Shown here piece after piece: positions 1 through 15,000 of a stretch of 60,000 nucleotides of DNA; the stretch's first letter is position 1; every line of letters starts with the position of its first letter. Source of the DNA: Liolophura sinensis. Taxonomy: Eukaryota > Mollusca > Polyplacophora > Chitonida > Chitonidae. Under the pieces are notes generated by a model. The model had not been told where the DNA came from. It searched no databases and worked only from the letters and a program-made list of their open reading frames with translations. The DNA lies in assembly GCF_032854445.1 (NCBI RefSeq), contig NC_088298.1, positions 2,788,160-2,848,159 on the forward strand, written 5' to 3'. A program made the position numbers and the translations under genes.

Positions 1-97
1 CTACGGGTCCGTTTGTCCTCCTGCCCCCTCTCAGGAGTGTCTGGCAGAGACTTGACTGGGGACAGACAAGGCAAACCTCTGTCCATTAACGTGCCAC
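1..97 (-). CDS. Exon 26 of 26 seen, partial at left edge
   Basis: The exon enters in phase 1 after acceptor TCTTGGCAG. It encodes GTLMDRGLPCLSPVKSLPDT then PERGQEDKRTR and stays open to the window edge. The gene therefore continues to the left. Confidence 0.75.
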
Positions 98-3000
98 CTG
101 CCAAGAGAGACATAATTACAGGTATCAGTCAAGGTTTTAAAGTCTTCCCTGTTGAAAGCTTCAGTTTTTCTCAGCCAGCCTTTTTCAAAAACTTTTATGT
201 TCACAACATCTGAAAAAGTCTCAGAAATGAGATAACACGAAATGTGAAATTTGATTCTGTGAATGCTGGCGATGATCCTGGCACTGATTCCACAAAGTCC
301 TTCATGGCAAGTCAAAATGTGAATTCCACATTTTCATACACAACTGGTAAATATTGTGAACGACGAGCGAAATGATGAGAGACAAAAAAATTTACCTTGC
401 AGCTAATGCTATGAAGATGAAGTAATATCAAAACTATTTTTAAGAAAAATTAAAATCAAAGAGTTTTTGGCAAATTGGCCCTGGCTAAAGACAAACTCTC
501 TATAGTGTAATGGTTTTGTAGTTAAAACGGGCATGTGGTGGACAGGTACAGGTAAAGAGGTGCATGTATTGTGATGATAGTGATGTCTTACCAACTCATT
601 GATGTAGCAACAATATGGATGAAAGATTTCCAACACAATGTTAAGCCATAATCATTTTCTCATTGATTCATTTGACCCAACTCACCTATCCCTCCCCCTT
701 TGTAACTGGATGTCTCAGACACATCCTGGCTGATCCCGGAGTCGAAGCCAGAGTCAGTGATCTCATTTACACTGGAGTTCAACTGCAACAAAATCGCACA
801 TACGTCTATAGGCACAGGATAACAGACAAACAAATCTGCTGATCCTATAGAGTCAGTGATCTCATTTACACCAGAGTTTCATGTGTGGGTTCAATTCTGG
901 CCTTAAACAGCCGATTTGTGGATTCCTCTACTCTCACTTCTTGTAGGGCTTTTGCATGACAAAAAATGATCAACAATTTTCTGGCAACATTTGAGCGATC
1001 TTTCTTCCAGAAAACTTGCTTTCTACCAACACAGTTTGCACATTGGTATTCAAGCCACACATGGAAATCCTTTTTCAGTAACCTGCCGAAGGTTGGTGGT
1101 TTACCCTGTGAAAGTACTGTTTCCTCGATCCACCCATAAAAGCAATCATCATTGAGTGAGCTGAAAATTCTTACTTATGGTCTTAAGCAACAATCAATAA
1201 ATAAATACAATCATGTAAACATAAAAGTGTGAGTTCAAATCCTTTGAAAATGTTCTGCACGGTTACTGTAACAACACCTACATAGAGGTACACCACACAA
1301 GCCATGGCCATTTAAAGCTTCCAATAAACTTATCTCCTACAGATGTATGAGGGCTACAATGGAATACATCTGCCTGTAAATAAGTTCTGTCCCAAGTTTA
1401 GTAAAACTGCCGACCCACCTGAGTGACTGTGATTATCTGAGTGTCATAAACACAGTCACAGGTAACCCTTTCTTTACACATACAGTACAGCATGTACACA
1501 ACTGCTACACACACCTCTATTAAACCTCGCCATGCCTCTACTACTGTTACCCGTGGTAACACAAGGTTAGCTCATTCAAGTGGTCAAAGGGTTTTTAGCA
1601 TTGTAGACCTAGGAAAAACATGTACATTGAATGAATGAGTCAATGAATGCTTTGGGGTTGAATATCATACTTGACAATTTTTCAGTCACATGATGACAAG
1701 GATTCATTAGATGTGTGTGTACATATACTGTGTCTTCTTGTGGCAGGGAGAGGCCACGCTGCCAAACTGATGCCACCACGGACGTATCATGCCGAAGACA
1801 CCAGACATGACACCCCACCCAGTCACATTATACTCACACCAAGCCAAACAGTCCTTGCTCTGACCTCTCAGTGTTGAGTGCCAAGTAAGGCAGTAACTTA
1901 AAGGCGGACTCTCTCTCCATTAGGCCAACAATGTACGGCTGACTCACCTGCTGTGACAACTGATCAGAGAACTGGTCCTGACTCTCTTGACTAAGGAGTG
2001 CGGAGTCAGATGCTATGGAGCCCTCCCCCTCCCTGCTAAATGCCACCTTCTCAGCCTTAACGCCCTTTTCTTGGACCTGTTGTGGGGTTTCTGTGCAACA
2101 AATAGTGAATGAGTGAAATATCCGGGTTTAAAGCCGCTTTGGCAGTACTTTGGCTATATCACAGGACTCATTTATAGAACATGCCCTGTTTCCACCCCCC
2201 ATAACGCTGGCGGCCACAGTAGAAGCTAAATATTCTTGAGAACAGCATAAAATATCAATCAAATAAATAAATATAGAACATGAATGTTTTAAAACCAGGA
2301 GGCCAGAATTGTTTGGTTTTCGATCAATAACATAAAATAAAAACAAAAGACAGACATTTTTACATGCAATTAAACCTCAATTAAAACTCAACTAATTTCC
2401 TACTTGCTATGAAACAAAGAGTATGGTTTTAAGGAAATGGAGAAAGACATGTCCAAAACCTGAAGAAAAAAACTCATTTTAGAGGCTTATTTTGTTTTAT
2501 TTTACTTTTATATTTCTTCAGAAGCCCTCTGTTTTATGCATACTTTTGGTTAATGGTCCGAAACAGTCAGAAATGACATGATTGATGAACATAATGGGAA
2601 CGAGAGACCTGCTTAGCTCCCAGAATTCGTGATCTCACCCAACAAAGTTGTTTGGATAGCTCTCATCACTGACGTCACGAATATAGGCTACATGTCCTTA
2701 ATTTCTGTAGTTCAAAGTCATTTTTATGCCCCAAGAACTTTTTTGCACCTCTATATGTACTTCCACATCACATACCTGTACTCTGTATTGGAAAACAAAA
2801 ACAAAGCAATGCATGTAGCGTTCAAGCAGCTTTGTTGTTTGTCATGCACATGAAATTCTGAGACAAGTCTTACATGTACCTTTAACTGCCATCTTCTTAG
2901 ATGCATCTTGGTTCTCATAATGACGATAGATGAACGAGTGTCGCGGGTGGAGTTTCCTGGATAGGTAAAACATTCAGATTAGATCATGACTTCTTCTTGA

Positions 3001-6000
3001 CGCCACACTCAAGAATTTGTTTCACAATCAGATCTTGTGTCCCAAAATTCACATTTTCCAGCCTACTTCTTAACTCCAAAAAAAACATTCACTTTTAACA
3101 ATCTAAAAGCAAATTAAAATGATATATCTCAGTTTATTTCTGTAGTTGTTTTATACATCAGCACACAGTACTAGTGCTCAAAGCTTTTCCAACAACAACC
3201 GCCCCATACATGCCCAAATTACCACATGGAACTCACCTCTCAGCATGATCCACAGGTGTAGAGGGTGTTGCAGACATTACTCTCTCCTCCTCAGATACCG
3301 CTAAGCTGCGACAGAGAAACATCTGCTTGTATACACCAGTCATCATATATTCTGAGTTAAGAAATACATACTTTAATCATTTACAAATAAGTGTTGAATT
3401 AACATCTGTAATGCATCTGTATGTTTTCACCCCTTAACACCTGTAATGTGTTGTGATGTTTACATCCTTTAACACCTGTGATGTGTCTGGATGTTTACAT
3501 CTTTAACACCTGTAATGTGTCTGGATGTTTACACCACTTACACATGTAATCTATTAGGATGTTACACCCCTTAACACCTGTAACACGTCTGGATGTTTAC
3601 GTCCCTTACACATGTAATCTATCAGGATGTTTACACCCCTTAACACCTGTAATGTGTTGTGATGTTTACATCCTTTAACACCTGTAATGTGTCTGGATGT
3701 TTACACCCCTTACACATGTAATCTGTCAGGATGTTTACACCCCTTAACACCTGTAATGTGTTCTGATGTTCACATCCTTTAACACCTGTGATGCGTCTGG
3801 ATGTTTTCACCCCTTAACACCTGTAATGTGTTGTGATGTTTACATCCTTTAACACCTGTGAAGCGTCTGGATGTTTTCACCCCTTACACATGTAATTTAT
3901 CAAGATGTTTACACCCCTTAACACCTGTACGGCGTCCGGATGTTTACGTCCCTTACACACGTAATCTATCAGGATGTTTTCACCCCTTAACACCTGTAAT
4001 GCATCAGGATGTTTTCACCCGTTAACATCTGTAATGCGCCAATATGTTTACACCCATTAACACCTGTAATGCATCAGGATGTGTACATCCTTTAACACCT
4101 GTAATGCTTCTGGATGTTTACACCCCTTAACAGCTGTAATGGGTCTGGATGTTTACATCCTTTAACACCAGTAACGCATCAGTATGTTTACCTCCCTTAA
4201 CACCTGGAATGATTCAGGATGTTTACAACCCTTAACATCTGTAATGCATCAGGATTTTCACCTCCCTTAACATCTGTAATGCATCAGAATGCTCACCTCC
4301 CTTAACATCTGTAATGCATCAGGATGTTCATCTCCCTTAACATCTGTAATGCGTCAGGATGTTTACCTCCCTTAACAGCTTTAATGTGACTGGATATTTA
4401 CACCTGTTAACATCTGTAACACATCAAAATGTTCACCCCCTCACCTTTGTAATTTGTTGCGGTTCTCAGCACGGGATCTCTTTTGGTCAGCAGCCCGAGG
4501 CATGGTCGTCCCCATTCCTGACCCCTTACTGGTAGACAGCTTGTCTGTTTTTTGTTTTTCCTTGTCCTTTAAAGCCCCAGTGGGAATATCCTTGGACTGA
4601 GGAAAGTTTTCGTCTGATAAAAAAACCGTGTAATGCAATATATGGTCAACTGGAATTTTTGTAAAGTTTGATTAAATTCTTACCAGAAAAACTTAGGTGT
4701 TGGCATCAAAAGTGTCATTTTTTCGGCCTTTTCACATGCTTCTGATAGAGCATTTTTACACACCAAGCTTTTAGGTTTTAGAAGAATTAGGAATGTTTAA
4801 ACCTTTTTTCTTCTTATGAAACTTAGAATCATAAATTTTTACATTATTTTATGTGTTCCATGTTATACAGATGCCAACATTACTGGCTGGCTTTCTCGAA
4901 ATCTTTCCCCCGTTAATCCAGCCATTAGTTTTACTGCAATTACCAGGTTGGAATTCCTTGTTGTCATAATTCCACAGCAAGTCATCGTGCGCCGAGTAAT
5001 CGTCCACAAACTTCCTGGTCAGCAGATCCTCCTTTCTGTCCATGAACTGTGCATGGCTCAGGTGCTGCCTGCTGCTCGACTGCAAGTGTTCTGCAAACCC
5101 TGCCATCATCATGCCATTAGTGACTGTATCGGCCAGGTCAGGTTCTTCTTCTTCTGGCAGCATGGTTGTCTTCATACGCTGTCTGCCAGTGTGGACACCG
5201 CCCAGCCTGGCCTGATTCATTACTCCATGGACAGTATCCGCCAGCAGTGCGGGCTCCATGGGAGATGGCATATCTATCGCCATGGAGCGGTGGTGAGTCG
5301 CCGACACCTGTCTCTGATGGAGGTCGTCAGAGTTTGGCAATTCGGGTATATCCATGATGACGGTGTAGCTTTTTTGACGGTTTCTCAGCCCTTCATCCTC
5401 CTCTTCCGGCTTGTCCTCGTCGATGTTCGGCATCTGCCAGGACACATCCTCTGAGGAAGACGAGGACAAAGATGACATCATGCTCTTTCTCTCCCCAGAC
5501 GCTCTTTTTCGAACACCCGTCTCCTTGGGGTGTATTGACTTTTTCTTTGAGTCAGCCGTGCCAGTGCTCTTACTTTTTGAGGTGGACGATTTGGTGACAA
5601 AGGCCGCAGGGGGCTTAGCAACGGAACTCCTCCTCTTCCTTTGATGACTAGACGTCCCTTTCTTGCCCTTTTGAGGTGTAACCTGATCGTCTGCCCTGAA
5701 AGAATCCTTACCTGCCTTACTTGCCCGTCTTTTCTTATGAGTCTGAAAATGAACAGAGGAATACATCAATGGACTACCTACACTAACGCTTTCCTCTGGG
5801 AATTTTCCAAGCACATAGATTATCAGACAACCAAGTAATAGCTTCATGGAAATGGGCCTCAATTAAGCTTTTAAGTCAACTAGCAGCTGTTTATCACGTG
5901 TTAGTCTTATGGTCAGTGTCTCTCATGCTGCCTATGCATTTCACTGGACACCACACAACCACATGGTCGCACTTTTGGTCAGGAAGACGTTTGAAGAGCA

Positions 6001-9000
6001 CTTACTTCTATTTTAAAGTAGCTCATTCGGTTCTCTCTAAGCGGTTTGAAAGGATCAAAAAAAATTTTTATGACTTTTACATTATCTCTAGCTGGCAGAT
6101 AATCTGCCCTGTAGCCAAAGAAATTTCTTTATCATAAAACCAAATTGCTGTTTGTCCCTTTTCTCACAGCGTTATTCATTTTTTTTTTAATATTGGGTCC
6201 CTTGCTGGCTCTGATGGTTAAAGCACTAGCTTGTTTTGACCTTTTATAAACCAATAAAGTCATAAGTTTTAATCCAGCTTACCCCGCTTCTGCCCCAGCC
6301 TTAAGTGCAGAGCTTGGCCTGGCCCCAAGATCATGAAGCGATATTAGACTTAATTCGAAACTTCAGTCATTAAACTTCCTACTGTCATTCTTCAACCTTT
6401 TCCCATGTTTGCAAGCTGTTTATTCAAGCATATTCTGAAGTCATTATTCTGTGTAGATGGATAAAGTTCTACTTTTTGTGAAGACCTGAAATTGACCACT
6501 CCAACCAATGTAGTTTTGTCAGAATCCTATCACACATGGGCTCAGTGACACCCACTCAAGATAACCTCATTTTCATTTGAATGGGACCATCATAAATAAA
6601 CAAGAGGAAATATCCACATTAATGGACTAACCGCACTAGCTGTATTGTACTGTAAATTTGCAGGTTTCTTCAGGGAAGCATCAGCATATGGTTTAGAAGT
6701 GTCGTCAAGCCAGCCCATTAGACGGTTCTCAATGACTGGAAATAAAACTCCCTCTGCTTGTCGGGCGAGACGCTGGAAAATCTCCTCCTGTCGAGTACAA
6801 AGATACAACCAAGTTGTGAACTCCAATGAATTACAACATAATACATATAAACAGTCAAAAAGACCTAAAATTCTACCCGTAGCTGTTACAGTGATGCATC
6901 TTTGCTGATTCGAGGGTTCTACCCGTGGCTGTTACAGTGATGCATCTTTGCTGATTCGAGGGTTCTATCCCTGGCTATTACAGTGATGCATCTTTGCTGA
7001 TTCGAGGGTTCTACCCCTGGCTGTTACAGTGATGCATCTTTGCTGATTCGAGGGTTCTACCCGTGGCTGTTACAGTGATGCATCTTGGCTGATTCGAGGG
7101 TTCTACCCCTGGCTGTTACAGTGATGCATCTTTGCTGATTCGAGGGTTCTACCCCTGGCTGTTACAGTAATGCATCTTTGCTGATTCGAGGGTTCTGCCC
7201 CTGGCTATTACAATGATGCATCCTTGCTGATTCGAGGGTTCTACCCCTGACTATTACAGTGATGCATCTTGGCTGATTCGAGGGTTCTACCCCTGGCTAT
7301 TACAGTGATGCATCTTGGCTGATTCGAGGGTTCTACTCCTGGCTATTACAGTGATGCATCTTGGCTGATTCGAGGGTTCTACCCCTGGCTATTACAGTGA
7401 TGGATCTTGGCTGATTCGAGGGTTCTACCCCTGGCTGTTACAGTGATGCATCTTGGCTGATTCGAGGGTTCTGCTCATGACTGTTACAGTGATGTATCTT
7501 GGCTGATTTGAGGGTTCTGACCATGGCTGTTACAGTGATGCATCTTGGCTAATTCAAGGGTTCTGCCTGTGGCTGTTACAGTGATGCATCTTGGCTAATT
7601 CAAGGGTTCTGCCTGTGGCTGTTACAGTGATGCATCTTGGCTAATTCAAGTGTTCTGCCCGTGGCTGTTACAGCGATCCATCTTGGCTGATTCTGAGAGA
7701 TCTTAAAAAGTTGCTTGGAGATATTGATGTGACAGCTAAGTTTAGCAGCTAAATAAACACTATGACATTAATGTGCTTCAACATCATCGATATAATCCTA
7801 AAACTCCTAGAAAGTTTTATTTCCCTTCTATGCAAATTAGAAATACGCTGAAAAATTCATGTCTACAAGCTAAAACGAATGACGCATCAAAAGACCTTTG
7901 TTAGAAAAAAACGGTCCTGAGGAACAGTTTCATTAAAATTTTAAAAACTTTTCCAACTGAATCATAATAAGACATCTTAAGTCTGGACATTCCAAACCAC
8001 CACATAATCATCGTACAAGCAAATTATTGTTATTGAAACACCAATCAAATAAGCAAATAAATAAATTTATAACACTTCCAAAAGAATGCACTTTTGGGCA
8101 AGTTTTTTTGGTCAATCACCTCCAATGACATATACCTCGTTGCCCAGGTTGTCCATGAACCCCTTGACAAAGCCTCTAGCTTCCAGGATGGCCAGAAGAT
8201 CGTCTTTGTTGTTCACCCCGAGGACCTTCTGTATAGCCAGTGTAGCTTCATTACGTATGGTTGGCTGCCAATTAGAAATGGACACATAAACACATCAACT
8301 GTGAGATCGACGCTCTCCCTATTGAAAAATTATAATATAACCATCAACAACATTAAGACAGACTTCATCACCACACTGGTTGGCTGTTGATTAGAGTAGG
8401 ACACAAAAACACTACATCAACTGTGATATCTATTATTTAAAACCATTATCAAATAACCATCTCCTTGTCCCTTAATCCCCACCTTTACACTATATGTACA
8501 CTGAGCAATTCCTCCCTTACACTACTGTCCACCAGTTTGGACATCAGTCACATTGTGTTCTCCTTGTCCCTTAATCCCCACCTTTACACTATATGTACAC
8601 TGAGCAATTCCTCCCCTTACACTACTGTCCACCAGTTTGGACATCAGCCCCATCGTGTTCTCCTTGTCCTTTAATCCCCACCTTTACACTATATGTACAC
8701 TGAGGAATTCCTCCCCTTACACTATTGTCCACCAGTTTGGACATCAGTCACATTGTGTTCTCCTTGTCCCTTAATCCCCACCTTTACACTATATGTACAC
8801 TGAGCAATTCCTCTCCTTACACTATTGTCCTCCAGTTTGGACATCAGTCACATTGTGTTCTCCTTGTCCCTTAATCCCCACCTTTACACTATATGTACAC
8901 TGAGGAATTCCTCCCCTTACACTATTGTCCACCAGTTTGGACATCAGCCCCATCGTGTTCTCCTTGTCCCTTAATCCCCACCTTTACACTATATGTACAC

Positions 9001-12000
9001 TGAGGAATTCCTCCCCTTACACTACTGTCCACCAGTTTGGACATCAGCCCCATCGTGTTCTCCTTGTCCCTTAATCCCCACCTTTACACTATATGTACAC
9101 TGAGCAATTCCTCTCATTACACTATTGTCCACCAGTTTGGACATCAGCCCCATCGTGTTCTCCTTATCCCTTAATCCCCACCTTTACACTATATGTACAC
9201 TGAGGAATTCCTCCCCTTACACTATTGTCCACCAGTTTGGACATCAGCCCCATCGTGTTCTCCTTGTTCCTTAATCCCCACCTTTACACTATATGTACAC
9301 TGAGGAATTCCTCCCATTACACTACTGTCCACCAGTTTGGACATCAGCCCCATCGTGTTCTCCTTGTCCCTTAATCCCCACCTTTACACTATATGTACAC
9401 TGAGCAATTCCTCTCATTACACTATTGTCCACCAGTTTGGGCATCAGTCACATCGTGTTCTCCTTGTCCTTTAATCCCCACCTTTACACTATATGTACAC
9501 TCAGCAATTCATCTCCTTACACTATTGTCCACCAGTTTGGACATCAGTCACATTGTGTTCTCCTTGTCCCTTAATCCCCACCTTTACACTATATGTACAC
9601 TGAGGAATTCCTCCCCTTACACTATTGTCCACCAGTTTGGACATCAGCCCCATCGTGTTCTCCTTGTCCCTTAATCCCCACCTTTACACTATATGTACAC
9701 TGAGCAATTCATCTCCTTACACTATTGTCCACCAGTTTGGACATCAGTCACATTGTGTTCTCCTTGTCCCTTAATCCCCACCTTTACACTATATGTACAT
9801 TGAGCAATTCCTCTCCTTACACTATTGTCCACCAGTTTGGGCATCAGTCACATCGTGTTCTCCTTGTTCCTTAATCCCCACCTTTACACTATATGTACAC
9901 TGAGCAATTCCTCCCCTTACACTACTGTCCACCAGTTTGGACATCAGCCCCATCATGTTCTCCTTGTTCCTTAATCCCCACCTTTACATTATATGTACAC
10001 TGAGGAATTCCTCCCCTTACACTATTGTCCACCAGTTTGGACATCAGCCCCATCGTGTTCTCCTTGTCCCTTAATCCCCACCTTTACACTATATGTACAC
10101 TGAGCAATTCCTCCCCTTACACTACTGTCCACCAGTTTGGACATCAGCCCCATCATGTTCTCCTTGTCCCTTAATCCCCACCTTTACACTATATGTACAC
10201 TGAGCAATTCCTCTCATTACACTATTGTCCACCAGTTTGGACATCAGTCACATCGTGTTCTCCTTGTCCCTTAATCCCCACCTTTACACTATATGTACAC
10301 TGAGCAATTCCTCCCCTTACACTACTGTCCACCAGTTTGGACATCAGCCCCATCGTGTTCTCCTTGTTCCTTAATCCCCACCTTTACACTATATGTACAC
10401 TGAGCAATTCCTCTCCTTACACTATTGTCCACCAGTTTGGACATCAGTCACATCGTGTTCTCCTTGTCCCTTAATCCCCACCTTTACATTATATGTACAC
10501 TGAGGAATTCCTCCCCTTACACTATTGTCCACCAGTTTGGACATCAGCCCCATCGTGTTCTCCTTGTCCCTTAATCCCCACCTTTACACTATATGTACAC
10601 TGAGCAATTCCTCTCCTTACACTATTGTCCACCAGTTTGGACATCAGCCCCATCATGTTCTCCTTGTCCCTTAATCCCCACCTTTACACTATATGTACAC
10701 TGAGCAATTCCTCTCCTTACACTATTGTCCACCAGTTTGGACATCAGTCACATCGTGTTCTCCTTGTCCCTTAATCCCCACCTTTACATTATATGTACAC
10801 TGAGGAATTCCTCCCCTTACACTATTGTCCACCAGTTTGGACATCAGCCCCATCGTGTTCTCCTTGTCCCTTAATCCCCACCTTTACACTATATGTACAC
10901 TGAGCAATTCCTCCCCTTACACTACTGTCCACCAGTTTGGACATCAGCCCCATCGTGTTCTCCTTGTTCCTTAATCCCCACCTTTACACTATATGTACAC
11001 TGAGCAATTCCTCTCCTTACACTATTGTCCACCAGTTTGGACATCAGCCCCATCATGTTCTCCTTGTCCCTTAATCCCCACCTTTACACTATATGTACAC
11101 TGAGCAATTCCTCTCCTTACACTATTGTCCACCAGTTTGGACATCAGCCCCATCGTGTTCTCCTTGTCCCTTAATCCCCACCTTTACACTATATGTACAC
11201 TGAGCAATTCCTCTCCTTACACTATTGTCCACCAGTTTGGACATCAGCCCCATCGTGTTCTCCTTGTCCCTTAATCCCCACCTTTACACTATATGTACAC
11301 TGAGGAATTCCTCTCCTTACACTATTGTCCACCAGTTTGGACATCAGCCCCATCGTGTTCTCCTTGTCCTTAATCCCCACCTTTACACTATATGTACACT
11401 GAGCAATTCCTCTCCTTACACTATTGTCCACCAGTTTGGACATCAGCCCCATCGTGTTCTCCTTGTCCCTTAATCCCCACCTTTACACTATATGTACACT
11501 GAGGAATTCCTCCCCTTACACTATTGTCCACCAGTTTGGACATCAGCCCCATCGTGTTCTCCTTGTTCCTTAATCCCCACCTTTACACTATATGTACACT
11601 GAGCAATTCCTCCCCTTACACTACTGTCCACCAGTTTGGACATCAGCCCCATCGTGTTCTCCTTGTCCCTTAATCCCCACCTTTACACTATATGTACACT
11701 GAGGAATTCCTCCCTTACACTATTGTCCACCAGTTTGGACATCAGCCCCATCGTGTTCTCCTTGTCCCTTAATCCCCACCTTTACACTATATGTACACTG
11801 AGCAATTCCTCCCCTTACACTACTGTCCACCAGTTTGGACATCAGCCCCATCGTGTTCTCCTTGTCCCTTAATCCCCACCTTTACACTATATGTACACTG
11901 AGGAATTCCTCCCCTTACACTATTGTCCACCAGTTTGGACATCAGCCCCATCGTGTTCTCCTTGTTCCTTAATCCCCACCTTTACACTATATGTACACTG

Positions 12001-15000
12001 AGCAATTCCTCCCCTTACACTACTGTCCACCAGTTTGGACATCAGCCCCATCGTGTTCTCCTTATCCCTTAATCCCCACCTTTACACTATATGTACACTG
12101 AGCAATTCCTCTCCTTACACTACTGTCCACCAGTTTGGACATCAGCCCCATCGTGTTCTCCTTGTCCCTTAATCCCCACCTTTACACTATATGTACACTG
12201 AGGAATTCCTCCCCTTACACTATTGTCCACCAGTTTGGACATCAGCCCCATCGTGTTCTCCTTGTCCCTTAATCCCCACCTTTACACTATATGTACACTG
12301 AGCAATTCCTCTCATTACACTATTGTCCACCAGTTTGGGCATCAGTCACATCGTGTTCTCCTTGTCCCTTAATCCCCACCTTTACACTATATGTACACTG
12401 AGCAATTCCTCTCATTACACTATTGTCCACCAGTTTGGACATCAGTCACATTGTGTTCTCCTTTCCCTTAATCCCCACCTTTACACTATATGTACACTGA
12501 GCAATTCCTCTCCTTACACTATTGTCCACCAGTTTGGACATCAGCCCCATCGTGTTCTCCTTGTCCCTTAATCCCCACCTTTACACTATATGTACACTGA
12601 GCAATTCCTCTCCTTACACTATTGTCCACCAGTTTGGACATCAGTCACATCGTGTTCTCCTTGTCCCTTAATCCCCACCTTTACACTATATGTACACTGA
12701 GGAATTCCTCCCCTTACACTATTGTCCACCAGTTTGGACATCAGCCCCATCGTGTTCTCCTTGTCCCTTAATCCCCACCTTTACACTATATGTACACTGA
12801 GGAATTCCTCCCCTTACACTACTGTCCACCAGTTTGGACATCAGCCCCATCGTGTTCTCCTTGTCCCTTAATCCCCACCTTTACACTATATGTACACTGA
12901 GCAATTCCTCTCATTACACTATTGTCCACCAGTTTGGACATCAGCCCCATCGTGTTCTCCTTATCCCTTAATCCCCACCTTTACACTATATGTACACTGA
13001 GGAATTCCTCCCCTTACACTATTGTCCACCAGTTTGGACATCAGCCCCATCGTGTTCTCCTTGTTCCTTAATCCCCACCTTTACACTATATGTACACTGA
13101 GGAATTCCTCCCATTACACTACTGTCCACCAGTTTGGACATCAGCCCCATCGTGTTCTCCTTGTCCCTTAATCCCCACCTTTACACTATATGTACACTGA
13201 GCAATTCCTCTCATTACACTATTGTCCACCAGTTTGGGCATCAGTCACATCGTGTTCTCCTTGTCCTTTAATCCCCACCTTTACACTATATGTACACTCA
13301 GCAATTCATCTCCTTACACTATTGTCCACCAGTTTGGACATCAGTCACATTGTGTTCTCCTTGTCCCTTAATCCCCACCTTTACACTATATGTACACTGA
13401 GGAATTCCTCCCCTTACACTATTGTCCACCAGTTTGGACATCAGCCCCATCGTGTTCTCCTTGTCCCTTAATCCCCACCTTTACACTATATGTACACTGA
13501 GCAATTCATCTCCTTACACTATTGTCCACCAGTTTGGACATCAGTCACATTGTGTTCTCCTTGTCCCTTAATCCCCACCTTTACACTATATGTACATTGA
13601 GCAATTCCTCTCCTTACACTATTGTCCACCAGTTTGGGCATCAGTCACATCGTGTTCTCCTTGTTCCTTAATCCCCACCTTTACACTATATGTACACTGA
13701 GCAATTCCTCCCCTTACACTACTGTCCACCAGTTTGGACATCAGCCCCATCATGTTCTCCTTGTTCCTTAATCCCCACCTTTACATTATATGTACACTGA
13801 GGAATTCCTCCCCTTACACTATTGTCCACCAGTTTGGACATCAGCCCCATCGTGTTCTCCTTGTCCCTTAATCCCCACCTTTACACTATATGTACACTGA
13901 GCAATTCCTCCCCTTACACTACTGTCCACCAGTTTGGACATCAGCCCCATCATGTTCTCCTTGTCCCTTAATCCCCACCTTTACACTATATGTACACTGA
14001 GCAATTCCTCTCATTACACTATTGTCCACCAGTTTGGACATCAGTCACATCGTGTTCTCCTTGTCCCTTAATCCCCACCTTTACACTATATGTACACTGA
14101 GCAATTCCTCCCCTTACACTACTGTCCACCAGTTTGGACATCAGCCCCATCGTGTTCTCCTTGTTCCTTAATCCCCACCTTTACACTATATGTACACTGA
14201 GCAATTCCTCTCCTTACACTATTGTCCACCAGTTTGGACATCAGTCACATCGTGTTCTCCTTGTCCCTTAATCCCCACCTTTACATTATATGTACACTGA
14301 GGAATTCCTCCCCTTACACTATTGTCCACCAGTTTGGACATCAGCCCCATCGTGTTCTCCTTGTCCCTTAATCCCCACCTTTACACTATATGTACACTGA
14401 GCAATTCCTCTCCTTACACTATTGTCCACCAGTTTGGACATCAGCCCCATCATGTTCTCCTTGTCCCTTAATCCCCACCTTTACACTATATGTACACTGA
14501 GCAATTCCTCTCCTTACACTATTGTCCACCAGTTTGGACATCAGTCACATCGTGTTCTCCTTGTCCCTTAATCCCCACCTTTACATTATATGTACACTGA
14601 GGAATTCCTCCCCTTACACTATTGTCCACCAGTTTGGACATCAGCCCCATCGTGTTCTCCTTGTCCCTTAATCCCCACCTTTACACTATATGTACACTGA
14701 GCAATTCCTCCCCTTACACTACTGTCCACCAGTTTGGACATCAGCCCCATCGTGTTCTCCTTGTTCCTTAATCCCCACCTTTACACTATATGTACACTGA
14801 GCAATTCCTCTCCTTACACTATTGTCCACCAGTTTGGACATCAGCCCCATCATGTTCTCCTTGTCCCTTAATCCCCACCTTTACACTATATGTACACTGA
14901 GCAATTCCTCTCCTTACACTATTGTCCACCAGTTTGGACATCAGCCCCATCGTGTTCTCCTTGTCCCTTAATCCCCACCTTTACACTATATGTACACTGA

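Noticed and set aside
4816-5454. 212-codon frame on +
   Set aside because: Antisense shadow of exon 20. The minus frame has matching splice sites and phase.
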